Made by a program: the position numbers and the translations under genes. A DNA stretch of 64,000 nt from Bacteroidaceae bacterium (lineage in GTDB: Bacteria; Bacteroidota; Bacteroidia; Bacteroidales; Bacteroidaceae): assembly GCA_902362375.1 (NCBI GenBank), contig CABIVS010000003.1:621178-685177 (forward strand), read 5' to 3'. The notes beneath the pieces are model-generated. The model was not told where the DNA came from. It saw nothing but the letters and a program-made list of their open reading frames with translations, and did no database searches. Shown here piece by piece: positions 25,962 to 33,996 of the stretch (positions are counted from its first letter, which is position 1; each line of letters starts with the position of its first letter).

Positions 25962-26025
25962 AGGATTTGGGTACAAATATCAGTAAATCATATACAAGCC
26001 CACTCATTTTATTGCAGTAGATTTG
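25962..26025 (+). promoter_or_regulatory. Shared AraC-type operator plus promoter (copy 3)
   Basis: The block AGGATTTGGGTACAAATATC-AGTAAATCATATA aligns with the blocks at 5911 and 22610; AATxTCAGTAA is invariant. The -7 box TAGATTTG is at 26018-26025, again 56 bp from the block start. Confidence 0.65.
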
Positions 26026-26060
26026 CAATCAAAAGTTTAACAATGAAAAGATAGAAGGTG

Positions 26061-26498
26061 ATGAGAAAAATAATTCTAAGTGTTTTGTCTTTATTCGTTA
26101 TGTTATCATGCTGTATGACAGGGAAAAAGGATACAAAACAACAGCCCGGAATGTGTGCCAAATTACCTATGGCGGCTGACGGTATTGTACGGCTATCGAA
26201 AATCGAGGTTTATCCGGAGTATCTTGAAGAATATATGAAATATGCGACCGAAGTGGGTGAAGTCTCCTTGCGTACTGAACCGGGAGTGCTGACTATGTAT
26301 GCCGTCAGCGAAAAAGAGAATCCCGGCAGGATAACTATTCTTGAAACTTACGTGAGTCAGGAGGCTTATAAATCTCATATTGCATCGGAGCATTTTCAAA
26401 AGTACAAGCAAGGAACGCTGCACATGGTTAAGACTCTCGTACTCTCTGACCAAATGCCGCTTAACCCCGCAAATTGCATTAATAACTTCATTCAATAA
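26061..26498 (+). CDS. Lipoprotein with antibiotic biosynthesis monooxygenase (ABM) domain
   Basis: 145 residues from the ATG at 26061; a GTG one codon earlier is also in frame. The SpII signal ends at VMLSC or C-C. The domain shows VRLSKIEVYPEYLEEYMKYA, LRTEPGVLTMYAVSEKENPGRITILETYVSQEAYKSHI (parts) and HFQKYKQGTLHMV, typical of ferredoxin-like ABM/YgiN proteins, small quinone or aromatic monooxygenases and related dimers. First gene of the operon behind the third shared operator. Confidence 0.8.
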   Translation: MRKIILSVLSLFVMLSCCMTGKKDTKQQPGMCAKLPMAADGIVRLSKIEVYPEYLEEYMKYATEVGEVSLRTEPGVLTMYAVSEKENPGRITILETYVSQEAYKSHIASEHFQKYKQGTLHMVKTLVLSDQMPLNPANCINNFIQ

Positions 26499-26503
26499 AC
26501 GAA

Positions 26504-27334
26504 ATGATTATGAACAAACTCCTTTTATTTTCAGTATTTAGTATTTTAACACTCAATGTTATGGCACAAGAAAAGATAGTACAGACGGCAGGACGTGACC
26601 AGTTAGGAACGTTTGCCCCCAAGTTTGCGGAACTCAATGACGATGTTCTCTTTGGAGAAGTTTGGAGCCGCACTGACAAACTCGGTCTGCGTGACCGCAG
26701 TTTAGTAACCATTACCTCCCTTATCAGTATGGGAATCACGGACAATTCGCTCGTTTATCATCTTCAGTCGGCGAAGAAGAACGGCATCACCCGCACGGAG
26801 ATCGCAGAGATTATCACTCATATAGGTTTCTATGCAGGTTGGCCGAAGGCGTGGGCAGCGTTCAATTTGGCAAAAGGAGTATGGTCTGAAGATATTGTTG
26901 GTGAGGATGCCAAAACAGCTTTCCAGCGTGAGATGATTTTCCCTATTGGCGAACCCAATACAGCCTATGCACAGTATTTTATTGGTAACAGTTATCTTGC
27001 TCCGGTTTCGCGCGAGCAGGTGAATATCTCTAACGTTACTTTTGAACCACGTTGCCGCAATAACTGGCATATTCACCGTGCAACGAAAGGTGGCGGACAG
27101 ATGCTTATCGGTGTAGCCGGTCGAGGATGGTATCAGGAAGAAGGTAAACCGGCGGTAGAGATTCTGCCTGGTACGGTTATCCATATTCCTGCTAATGTGA
27201 AACACTGGCACGGGGCTGCTGCCGACAGTTGGTTTGCTCATCTGGCTTTTGAAGTTTCCGGTGAAAACACCTCCAATGAGTGGCTTGAACCGGTTACAGA
27301 TGACGAGTATAACAAACTCGAACAGACGAAATGA
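26504..27334 (+). CDS. Carboxymuconolactone decarboxylase-like plus cupin fusion
   Basis: 276 residues with a signal peptide (LLLFSVFSILTLNVMAQ). Residues about 30-130 form a CMD/AhpD-like helical domain (RTDKLGLRDRSLVTITSLISMG, EIAEIITHIGFYAGWPKAW); the AhpD CxxC is absent. Residues about 165-265 form a cupin (FEPRCRNNWHIHRATKGGGQMLIGVAG, HIPANVKHWHGAA) with metal-binding His residues. Such fusions occur beside aldo-keto reductases and flavodoxins in many genomes. It starts 5 bases after the ABM gene. Confidence 0.85.
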   Translation: MIMNKLLLFSVFSILTLNVMAQEKIVQTAGRDQLGTFAPKFAELNDDVLFGEVWSRTDKLGLRDRSLVTITSLISMGITDNSLVYHLQSAKKNGITRTEIAEIITHIGFYAGWPKAWAAFNLAKGVWSEDIVGEDAKTAFQREMIFPIGEPNTAYAQYFIGNSYLAPVSREQVNISNVTFEPRCRNNWHIHRATKGGGQMLIGVAGRGWYQEEGKPAVEILPGTVIHIPANVKHWHGAAADSWFAHLAFEVSGENTSNEWLEPVTDDEYNKLEQTK

Positions 27335-27376
27335 TGATTTCTGCTAATCCTGTTTTATCTTTTGAAAGGAAATACT

Positions 27377-27943
27377 ATGACTACCGAGGAATTTAAGGAA
27401 TATGTAAAGACGCGCAAGGCGCTTAATACAGAAGAAATACATCGTTTGATGGACGATATGAGTAATGAGGCAAGACGTATCACCTTCCAACTGAATACGG
27501 CATATCACACACCGGACGAAGTGCGCCGATTACTCTCCGGGTTGTTCGGTTATCAGGTGCCATCGTCGCTCCGGGTCTTTCCACCGTTTTATACGGATTT
27601 TGGTAAGAATATTACCGTTGGTGAGGGTGTGTTTATGAATGCCTGCTGTCATTTTCAGGATCATGGTGGTGTGACTATTGGTGACGGTTGTCAAATCGGG
27701 CATAATGTGGTTTTTGCTACACTTAATCACGGGTTGGCTCCGCAAGACCGTAAAACGACTTATCCTGCACCTATCGTACTCGGTAAGAATGTATGGATAG
27801 GTTCTAACGCGACGATTCTTCAGGGAGTGACTATCGGTGATAATGCTGTTGTTGGTGCCGGAGCTGTAGTGACAAAAGATGTGGAAGCGAATACGGTTGT
27901 GGGTGGTGTTCCTGCACATTTTATCAAAGTAATAGAAGAATGA
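27377..27943 (+). CDS. Sugar O-acetyltransferase (left-handed beta-helix, maltose acetyltransferase type)
   Basis: 188 residues from the ATG at 27377; an earlier TTG at 27362 is unlikely. It has the N-terminal Mac-like helical cap (NTEEIHRLMDDMSNEARRITFQLN in parts) and hexapeptide repeats (ITVGEGVFMNACCHFQDHGGVTIG, IGHNVVFATLNHG with catalytic His, VWIGSNATILQGVTIGDNAVVGAGAVVTKDV in parts). It transfers acetyl from acetyl-CoA to a sugar or similar hydroxyl. It is a member of the AraC-controlled operon, though its own role there is unclear. Confidence 0.85.
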   Translation: MTTEEFKEYVKTRKALNTEEIHRLMDDMSNEARRITFQLNTAYHTPDEVRRLLSGLFGYQVPSSLRVFPPFYTDFGKNITVGEGVFMNACCHFQDHGGVTIGDGCQIGHNVVFATLNHGLAPQDRKTTYPAPIVLGKNVWIGSNATILQGVTIGDNAVVGAGAVVTKDVEANTVVGGVPAHFIKVIEE

Positions 27944-28018
27944 GAAGCCTGTGGTGTTACTCCATCGTGATAATGTCTAAACTAATTAGTGATAAGAAAT
28001 ATTTAAAATCAAAATAAA

Positions 28019-28582
28019 ATGAAACAGATTATATTCATATTTATGAGTCTCCTTTGCTTTAGCTGCTCATCAAAAGCGCAGAATCAGACAGCGGATACTA
28101 ATGTACAGTCCGATAAGAAAATCCTGGTTGCCTATTTTTCTTGTACTGGAACTACAGAAAAAGTTGCCGATGCCATTGCAAAAACGATTGGCGGCAAACT
28201 TTACCGGATAACTCCCGTTACGGCCTATACCTCAGCAGATCTCGACTGGAACAATAAGAGTAGCCGTAGCTCAATTGAAATGACGACTGAAAATTCACGT
28301 CCGGAATTGGGTGGAGAAGCGCTTGATCTGAAAGATTACGACGTGGTATTCCTTGGTTATCCGATATGGTGGAATTTATGTCCGCGTCCGGTCAATACAT
28401 TCCTTGAGAAATATGATTTCTCCGGTAAAACCGTTATTCCATTCGCTACTTCCGGAGGAAGCTCGATAACTAATAGTGTAAAACAACTCAAGAAACTTTA
28501 TCCAAAAATTACATGGGGAGAAGGGCAGTTGTTGAACGGAAGCGTTAAACAAGCCGGAGAGTGGGCGAAAGGAGTAATATAA
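28019..28582 (+). CDS. Flavodoxin family lipoprotein (paralogue of 22698)
   Basis: 187 residues with an SpII signal (FMSLLCFSC). FMN-site motifs are ILVAYFSCTGTTEKVADAIAK, YDVVFLGYPIWWNLCPRPVNTFL and IPFATSGGSSITNS. It probably gives electrons to a periplasmic reductase. It lies 12 bases before the Tat-exported aldo/keto reductase, suggesting a functional pair in oxidative or aldehyde stress (inference). Confidence 0.88.
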   Translation: MKQIIFIFMSLLCFSCSSKAQNQTADTNVQSDKKILVAYFSCTGTTEKVADAIAKTIGGKLYRITPVTAYTSADLDWNNKSSRSSIEMTTENSRPELGGEALDLKDYDVVFLGYPIWWNLCPRPVNTFLEKYDFSGKTVIPFATSGGSSITNSVKQLKKLYPKITWGEGQLLNGSVKQAGEWAKGVI

Positions 28583-28594
28583 AAACGTAAATTT

Positions 28595-29758
28595 ATGGAA
28601 GAGAACAATAAAATGAATATTAGCCGTCGCGGATTTCTCAAGGCGACGGCACTGGCGGGAGCAGCATTGGCTGTGCCAACTGGATTGGATAAGGTTTTTG
28701 CATCTGAAACGAAGCAACCCGAAACATCCCGTACTGACAATGAGTCTGCACGTATTAGAGAGCATCGGGTATTGGGTACAGGCAAGGCGGCTTTCGAAGT
28801 ATCGGCACTCGGTTTCGGTGTGATGGGGATGACTTACAACCGCAGTCAACATCCGGACAAGAAACAGTGCATCCGCTTGTTGCATGAAGCGGTAAATCGT
28901 GGCATTACGCTTTTCGACACCGCTATTATCTATGGACCGCTAACAAATGAAGAACTGGCCGGGGAAGCATTATCCGAATTTAAAGGCCGGATTAACGTAA
29001 CGACTAAATTCGGACATGAGGTAATTAACGGAAAAGCCACGGGGCGTCAGAACAGCCGCCCGGAAACCATCCGTCGTTATTGTGAAGAGTCACTCCGTCG
29101 TCTCCGACTCGATTCACTTCCCATGTTTTACCAGCACCGCGCTGATCCGGATACTCCGGTGGAAGAGGTAGCATCGACTATTGCCGACCTGATGAAAGAA
29201 GGGAAGGTGCAGCGTTGGGGAATGTGTGAAGTGAGTGCCGATACTATTCGCAAGGCTCATGCTGTATGTCCGCTCACAGCGATTCAAAGTGAGTATCATT
29301 TGATGCATCGTTTGGTGGAAGAAAACGGAGTGCTCGACACCTGTCGGGAATTGGGTATCGGGTTTGTTCCATATAGTCCGTTAAATCGCGGTTTTCTAGG
29401 TGGTTGTATCAATGAATACACGGTTTTTGATCCGAACAATGATAACCGCCAGACCTTGCCACGTTTTCAGCCGGAAGCGATGCGGATGAATACCCGTATC
29501 GTGAATGTTCTACAAGCTTTCGGCCGCACGCGAGGCATGACCTCGGCGCAAGTAGCACTCGGCTGGCTGTTGCAGAAAGCACCTTGGATCGTACCCATTC
29601 CCGGAACGACGAAACTGTCACATCTCGAGGAAAACCTATACACATTGTCTTTGGCTCTTTCGCCCGAGGAGTGGAAAGAATTGGAGGATGCCGTTGCAGC
29701 TATTCCTGTTATAGGAGACCGGTATAATGCAGAACAGCAACGGCAGGTAGGTCGTTGA
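28595..29758 (+). CDS. Tat-exported aldo/keto reductase
   Basis: 387 residues. The N-terminus has a twin-arginine signal (ISRRGFLKATALAGAALAVP). The AKR core follows: LGFGVMGMTYNR, LFDTAIIYGPLTNEE (Asp/Tyr), VTTKFGHE (Lys), YQHRAD (His) and IPGTTKLSHLEENL (NADPH site). It reduces aldehydes or ketones; export before folding with its NADP(H) bound is consistent with Tat. It is the last gene of the operon from 26061, and its partner in the other module survives only as the remnant at 23303. Confidence 0.9.
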   Translation: MEENNKMNISRRGFLKATALAGAALAVPTGLDKVFASETKQPETSRTDNESARIREHRVLGTGKAAFEVSALGFGVMGMTYNRSQHPDKKQCIRLLHEAVNRGITLFDTAIIYGPLTNEELAGEALSEFKGRINVTTKFGHEVINGKATGRQNSRPETIRRYCEESLRRLRLDSLPMFYQHRADPDTPVEEVASTIADLMKEGKVQRWGMCEVSADTIRKAHAVCPLTAIQSEYHLMHRLVEENGVLDTCRELGIGFVPYSPLNRGFLGGCINEYTVFDPNNDNRQTLPRFQPEAMRMNTRIVNVLQAFGRTRGMTSAQVALGWLLQKAPWIVPIPGTTKLSHLEENLYTLSLALSPEEWKELEDAVAAIPVIGDRYNAEQQRQVGR

Positions 29759-29817
29759 GAATCTCTTTTCTTTGTTATATAGAACTTGGAACAGGATAAG
29801 CATTTATTATCAACAAA

Positions 29818-29847
29818 AAAGGAGAATGATTTTACTCATTCTCCTTT
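29818..29847. terminator. Terminator after the Tat aldo/keto reductase
   Basis: AAAGGAGAATGA (29818-29829) pairs with TCATTCTCCTTT (29836-29847), a perfect 12-bp stem with loop TTTTAC. Confidence 0.8.
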
Positions 29848-29860
29848 GCGGTGCGTACGG
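29848..29860. repeat. Copy of the tRNA-Asp 3' end (putative att site)
   Basis: GCGGTGCGTACGG is identical to 33922-33934, the 3' acceptor end of the tRNA-Asp gene plus one flanking base, in the same orientation. The match continues weakly into the T-arm (GGTTC on the minus strand in register). It is placed as expected for the far end of an element inserted at the tRNA 3' end. The rest of the 317-base gap (29759-30075) is AT-rich with the terminator above. Confidence 0.55.
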
Positions 29861-30063
29861 AAGATGAACCTTTCTTCTATTCTTCACGTACTCAATATCT
29901 TAGCAAGCTCTTAATTCTTTCCCCCACTAATAACCCCACATGTGCAATTCTTTAGATTGCATGGTGTTGCGGTGGTTGTTTGAGTTGGTGCAAAGATAGG
30001 CGTTTATTATAGAGTAATAAAATAAAAGAGCCATATTTAACACGAAAATGCAGAGAGTTTTCT

Positions 30064-30071
30064 TACTTTTG
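30064..30071 (+). promoter_or_regulatory. -7 box of the DUF488 gene pair
   Basis: TACTTTTG matches TAnnTTTG perfectly but ends only 4 bases before the ATG at 30076, so the transcript would start at or just after that ATG (leaderless). Confidence 0.4.
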
Positions 30072-30075
30072 CAAT

Positions 30076-30975
30076 ATGTTATATTACAGAAGAAAAATAT
30101 TATTAGCATTGATTGAAGCATTTGGTGGTCATTTGACTGCCAAACAGCTTCAGAAATATTTGTTTCTTTTTACAAGGAAACAAGAGGAAAAAGCATTTGA
30201 TTTTATTCCTTATTACTATGGTTGTTTTTCATTCCAAGCAAATCAGGATATAATGACATTGGCTAAATTGGGCTACTTAAGTATTATAAAAAGCGAGAAT
30301 GGTCGTAGAATACAAATTTGTCAACCCAATAATTATTTGATGATGCTTGATATGTTTGAACAGCAAGCTATAAAAGAAATAAAAGAAAAATTTGGTTGTC
30401 TATCTCAAAACGAGTTAATTCGTTACACTTATATCAATTTTCCTTATTACGCAACAAAAAGTACAATAGCAATTAATTTGCTAAATGAGGAAGAATTAGC
30501 AGTAATAGATAAGCAAAAAAGAACCTTTGCAGAGCCTCAATTATTCACTATAGGATATGAAGGACGCTCTTTAGAAAAATACATTAATATTCTTCTCGTG
30601 AATGATGTACATATTCTCTGTGATGTCCGCAAAAATGCCTATAGTCAAAAATATGGATTTTCAAAAAGTCAATTAGAGAAAGCATGTACAGGAGTAGGTA
30701 TAAAATATATCCATATACCGCAACTAGGAATAGAATCAGAACAAAGACAAGATTTAAAATCACAAAAAGATTATGAAATTCTTTTTGAGTCATATGAAAA
30801 ATCTACCCTAAAAGAAAATTGGGATTATCTTTTATATGTCCGAGAATTGATTGATACAGAGAAACGTGTAGCTTTAACTTGCTTTGAAGAAAGTCACAAA
30901 CAATGCCATAGAGGAAGAGTTGCGAAATATTTAATGCAACTACCTGACATAACTTACACCCTTAAACATCTATAA
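30076..30975 (+). CDS. DUF488 protein with N-terminal winged-helix-like domain
   Basis: 299 residues. The N-terminal 130 residues (LLALIEAFGGHLTAKQLQKYLFLF, DFIPYYYGCFSFQANQDIMTLAKLGYLSI in parts) look like a YwgA/SocA-like helical DNA- or protein-binding region. The C-terminal part is DUF488: LFTIGYEGRSLEKYINILL, ILCDVRKNAYSQKYGFSKSQLEKAC, HIPQLGI and CFEESHKQCHRGRVA with a Cys/His pair. DUF488 is uncharacterised and often found in mobile or defence contexts (recalled). The gene is 3 bases before the next, visibly AT-rich, and lies in the tRNA-bounded island. Confidence 0.75.
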   Translation: MLYYRRKILLALIEAFGGHLTAKQLQKYLFLFTRKQEEKAFDFIPYYYGCFSFQANQDIMTLAKLGYLSIIKSENGRRIQICQPNNYLMMLDMFEQQAIKEIKEKFGCLSQNELIRYTYINFPYYATKSTIAINLLNEEELAVIDKQKRTFAEPQLFTIGYEGRSLEKYINILLVNDVHILCDVRKNAYSQKYGFSKSQLEKACTGVGIKYIHIPQLGIESEQRQDLKSQKDYEILFESYEKSTLKENWDYLLYVRELIDTEKRVALTCFEESHKQCHRGRVAKYLMQLPDITYTLKHL

Positions 30976-30978
30976 AAC

Positions 30979-31806
30979 ATGCCTACAACTCGAGTTCTAA
31001 TTGCTGTAAAAACATATCCTACTCTATCGGAAAAATACGATGAATTAGTTTGTACTGCTGGTTTCTTGGAAGATGGCACTTGGATAAGAATATATCCTAT
31101 TCCTTTTCGTAAATTAAGTTATGATAAGAGATATAGTAAATGGCAGTGGATAGAACTTGATTTGGTTAAAAACACAAGTGATTTTAGGAAAGAAAGTTTT
31201 CGTCCTGCAAATATAGATAATGAAATAAAAATAGTAGGAGAAATTGGTACAAAAAATGGCTGGGCAAAAAGAAAGTCTATTGTTTTAAAACATGTCCGTT
31301 ATAATATGGCTGAGCTTATTGAAGAAGCTAAAAATCCCCAAATAGGAACATCATTAGCCGTATTTAAACCTCAAAGAATTATTGATTTTGTTTGGGAAGA
31401 ATCTACAAGAGAATGGAATAAGCAGAAATTAGATGCTGTATATGCCAATCAAGCCCAACATAGTTTATTTGATGTAGAAGAAACTAAAAGAATATTCAAA
31501 GTAGCTAAAAAATTGCCTTATGAGTTCTCATATAAGTTTATATCAGAAGATGGTAAAGAACGAAAACTCATGATTGAAGACTGGGAATTAGGAATGCTTT
31601 ATTGGAATTGCCTTGCAGCTGCTAATGAAAACGAACAAGTTGCATGTGAAAAAGTAAAAGAGAAATATTTCACAGAATGGTGTAAAAAAGATATATACTT
31701 CTTTTTAGGGACAACTAAGAAATTCCATAATGTAGGTACTAATCCTTTTATTATTATCGGAACTTTTTATCCACCCAAGGAGTTACAATTAAGAATTTCT
31801 TTTTGA
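30979..31806 (+). CDS. Conserved hypothetical partner of DUF488
   Basis: 275 residues with no signal or membrane segment. I do not recognise a named family. The N-terminus VLIAVKTYPTLSEKYDELVCTAGFLEDGTWIRIYPIPFRKL (in parts), with a WIRIYPIPFR core, looks like a small beta-barrel (OB- or ASCH-like by pattern). The C-terminus has basic and aromatic residues (WELGMLYWNCL, FFLGTTKKFHN, NPFIIIGTFYPP). It is tightly coupled to the DUF488 gene (3-base gap), so the two probably act together; nucleic-acid recognition is a guess. Confidence 0.6.
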   Translation: MPTTRVLIAVKTYPTLSEKYDELVCTAGFLEDGTWIRIYPIPFRKLSYDKRYSKWQWIELDLVKNTSDFRKESFRPANIDNEIKIVGEIGTKNGWAKRKSIVLKHVRYNMAELIEEAKNPQIGTSLAVFKPQRIIDFVWEESTREWNKQKLDAVYANQAQHSLFDVEETKRIFKVAKKLPYEFSYKFISEDGKERKLMIEDWELGMLYWNCLAAANENEQVACEKVKEKYFTEWCKKDIYFFLGTTKKFHNVGTNPFIIIGTFYPPKELQLRISF

Positions 31807-31809
31807 AAT

Positions 31810-32700
31810 ATGTCCGAAAGTATTCCACAGTTCTATAAAAGAATCCAGCGTTGTGACCCTCAACTGGGTACAACTTACTCTAAAGAGAAACCATATTTCA
31901 ATGTTCTTTCCCGACAATGTAATTTTGGGACAGTACAATTCAGTTACAGAGATTTTTATAAAGTCACATTGATTATTGGTGTGGGAAAATTATATTATGC
32001 AGATAAATGGATTTTAGTAAATCGTCCTGCTATGTTATTTTCTAATCCTTTAGTCCCTTATGCTTGGGAATCAATCAGTGAAGAACAGAAAGGAATGTTT
32101 TGTATATTTAATGAGCAATTTGTACAGTCAGAAGACAAGAACGGCTCTTTGGCTAATACACCATTATTCAAAGTTACTGGAGATAAGGTTTTCTTCTTGA
32201 ATGACGAACAAGTTGCCAAAGTCATGGATATATACAGACAAATGCAGGAAGAAAATCAATCAGATTATGCAAAAAAATCTGATGTCTTACGCTGCTATCT
32301 TCATTTACTGATACATACAGCTTTGAAAATGCAGGAGTCGAATAAAAATGAATCACATCCGAATGCTTCGCAACGTATTACCGAATTATTTATAGAATTA
32401 TTGGATAGACAATTTCCTGTTGATTATCCACATTCAGTATTGAGTTTGCGTACTCCTGCCGATTATGCAAACCGTTTGTCTATACACGTTAATCATTTAA
32501 ATAAAGTGGTAAAAGATACTACTGGAAAAACTACCTCTACAATGATTGCGGAAAGAATAATCAAAGAATGTACCCAGTATTTATTACATAGTAATTTTTC
32601 TATTTCAGAAATTGCTTATAGCTTGGGATTTGAAAATATAGCCTATTTCAGTAAATTCTATCGTAAGCACACAGGAAAATCGCCAAGCGAAATTAGATAA
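31810..32700 (+). CDS. AraC family transcriptional regulator
   Basis: 296 residues, an AraC-type regulator of the class with N-terminal sensor PYFNVLSRQCNFGTVQFSYRDFYK (in parts) and C-terminal HTHs (YANRLSIHVNHLNKVVKDTTGKTTSTMI, ISEIAYSLGFENIAYFSKFYRKHTGKSPSEIR in parts). It begins 3 bases after the hypothetical gene and precedes the aldo/keto reductase, which it likely controls. AT-rich like its neighbours. Confidence 0.9.
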   Translation: MSESIPQFYKRIQRCDPQLGTTYSKEKPYFNVLSRQCNFGTVQFSYRDFYKVTLIIGVGKLYYADKWILVNRPAMLFSNPLVPYAWESISEEQKGMFCIFNEQFVQSEDKNGSLANTPLFKVTGDKVFFLNDEQVAKVMDIYRQMQEENQSDYAKKSDVLRCYLHLLIHTALKMQESNKNESHPNASQRITELFIELLDRQFPVDYPHSVLSLRTPADYANRLSIHVNHLNKVVKDTTGKTTSTMIAERIIKECTQYLLHSNFSISEIAYSLGFENIAYFSKFYRKHTGKSPSEIR

Positions 32701-32765
32701 CAACAATTATTTGATTTGTGCAAATGATGCTTTGAATAGTGTTAATCAGCCATATTTCCATTACC

Positions 32766-32773
32766 TAATTTTG
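32766..32773 (+). promoter_or_regulatory. -7 box of the island aldo/keto reductase
   Basis: TAATTTTG, a perfect TAnnTTTG, 22 bases before the ATG. The shared operator of the other reductase module is not present. Confidence 0.4.
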
Positions 32774-32795
32774 TACCGATTAAAAAATATAAATA

Positions 32796-33797
32796 ATGAA
32801 GTACAGAAAATTAGGCAAAACAGAAGTAAACCTATCCGCTATCGGATTGGGTTGTATGGGAATGAGTGCTGCGTATGGAGTAGCCGATGAAAAAGAAAGC
32901 ATTAAGACATTGCATCGTGCTTTAGAACTTGGCATTAATTTTTGGGATACTGCGGATGTGTATGGAAATGGTGCTAATGAAGAATTGCTATCCAAAGTGT
33001 TAGCAGAAAAAAGAAATCAGATTTTTATTGCAACAAAATTTGGTTTTCGCTTACGCAATAGTCAAGGTAGTGTGTTTGCCGGTGGTGAAAGTTATGTGGA
33101 TGCTTCTCCAAAGTATGTAAAACAAGCTGTAGAGAACAGCTTGAAAAGATTAAATATTGAAACTATAGACTTGTATTATGCGCATCGGATTGATCCCACA
33201 ATACCAATCGAAGAAACTGTTGACGCTATGGCAGAGTTAGTAAAAGAGGGTAAAGTACGCTACTTGGGATTAAGTGAATGTTCTTCTGATTCGTTGAGAA
33301 GGGCTTGTGCCGTTCATCCCATAGTTGCGGTTGAAAGTGAATATTCTTTATTGACCCGCGATGTAGAAAAGGAGATTTTGCTATTGACGAAAGAATTAGA
33401 AGTAACTTTAGTCCCATTTTCACCGTTAGGCAGAGGGCTGTTGACAAATACTGTCAACGTAAACTCTTTGGGAGAAAATGATTTCCGCAAACACCTACCA
33501 CGTTACAATGGCATATATTGGGAGAATAACCGAAAGTTGGTTACTGAATTTGCAGAAATGGCGGAAAATAAAAATATAACTTCTGCCCAACTAGCTTTAG
33601 CTTGGATATTGAAACAGAGCGAGAATATTATACCTATACCAGGTACGAAACGTATCAAATACCTGAATGAGAATATAGAAGCTGTCAATATAGAGTTATC
33701 TAAAGAAGATATTGAAAATATAGAATGCTTATTAAGAAAGTATCCTATCATTGGAGATCGATATAATGAATTAGACTTCAATTTTGTGAATAAATAA
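32796..33797 (+). CDS. Cytosolic aldo/keto reductase
   Basis: 333 residues without signal peptide. AKR motifs: [28 protein letters not shown] (Asp/Tyr), IATKFGF (Lys), YYAHRID (His), [12 protein letters not shown] and [18 protein letters not shown]. It reduces carbonyl compounds with NADPH. It is similar to the Tat-exported enzyme at 28595 but intracellular and linked to a different AraC gene. Last gene of the island, before an 18-bp terminator stem. Confidence 0.92.
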   Translation: MKYRKLGKTEVNLSAIGLGCMGMSAAYGVADEKESIKTLHRALELGINFWDTADVYGNGANEELLSKVLAEKRNQIFIATKFGFRLRNSQGSVFAGGESYVDASPKYVKQAVENSLKRLNIETIDLYYAHRIDPTIPIEETVDAMAELVKEGKVRYLGLSECSSDSLRRACAVHPIVAVESEYSLLTRDVEKEILLLTKELEVTLVPFSPLGRGLLTNTVNVNSLGENDFRKHLPRYNGIYWENNRKLVTEFAEMAENKNITSAQLALAWILKQSENIIPIPGTKRIKYLNENIEAVNIELSKEDIENIECLLRKYPIIGDRYNELDFNFVNK

Positions 33798-33861
33798 TCT
33801 TTTGTTCAGAAGATTCTACGAATAAGCCATATGAATACTGCCTGAAGCTGGATTGTAGAAA

Positions 33862-33903
33862 AAAGCAAAGCTCTGAAATCTTTGAATTTCAGAGCTTTGC
33901 TTT
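33862..33903. terminator. Strong bidirectional terminator
   Basis: AAAGCAAAGCTCTGAAAT (33862-33879) pairs perfectly with 33886-33903 across a 6-base loop, between the reductase (+) and tRNA-Asp (-). Confidence 0.85.
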
Positions 33904-33922
33904 AATTTAATATTTGCTTTCG

Positions 33923-33996
33923 CGGTGCGTACGGGACTCGAACCCGTGACCCCATGCGTGACAGGCATGTATTCTAACCAACTGAACTAACGCACC
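33923..33996 (-). tRNA. tRNA-Asp (GTC)
   Basis: The minus strand folds as a cloverleaf: acceptor GGTGCGT/ACGCACC with discriminator G (as expected for Asp), D-arm with AGTTGGTTA, anticodon stem CATGC/GCATG around loop CTGTCAC giving anticodon GTC, variable GGGTC, T-arm ACGGG-TTCGAGT-CCCGT. The 3' CCA is not encoded. Confidence 0.95.

Noticed and set aside
29848..29960. A second tRNA gene at the island's left end
   Set aside because: Only the acceptor 3' strand and part of the T-arm resemble tRNA-Asp; no 5' acceptor, D-arm or anticodon arm can be found.
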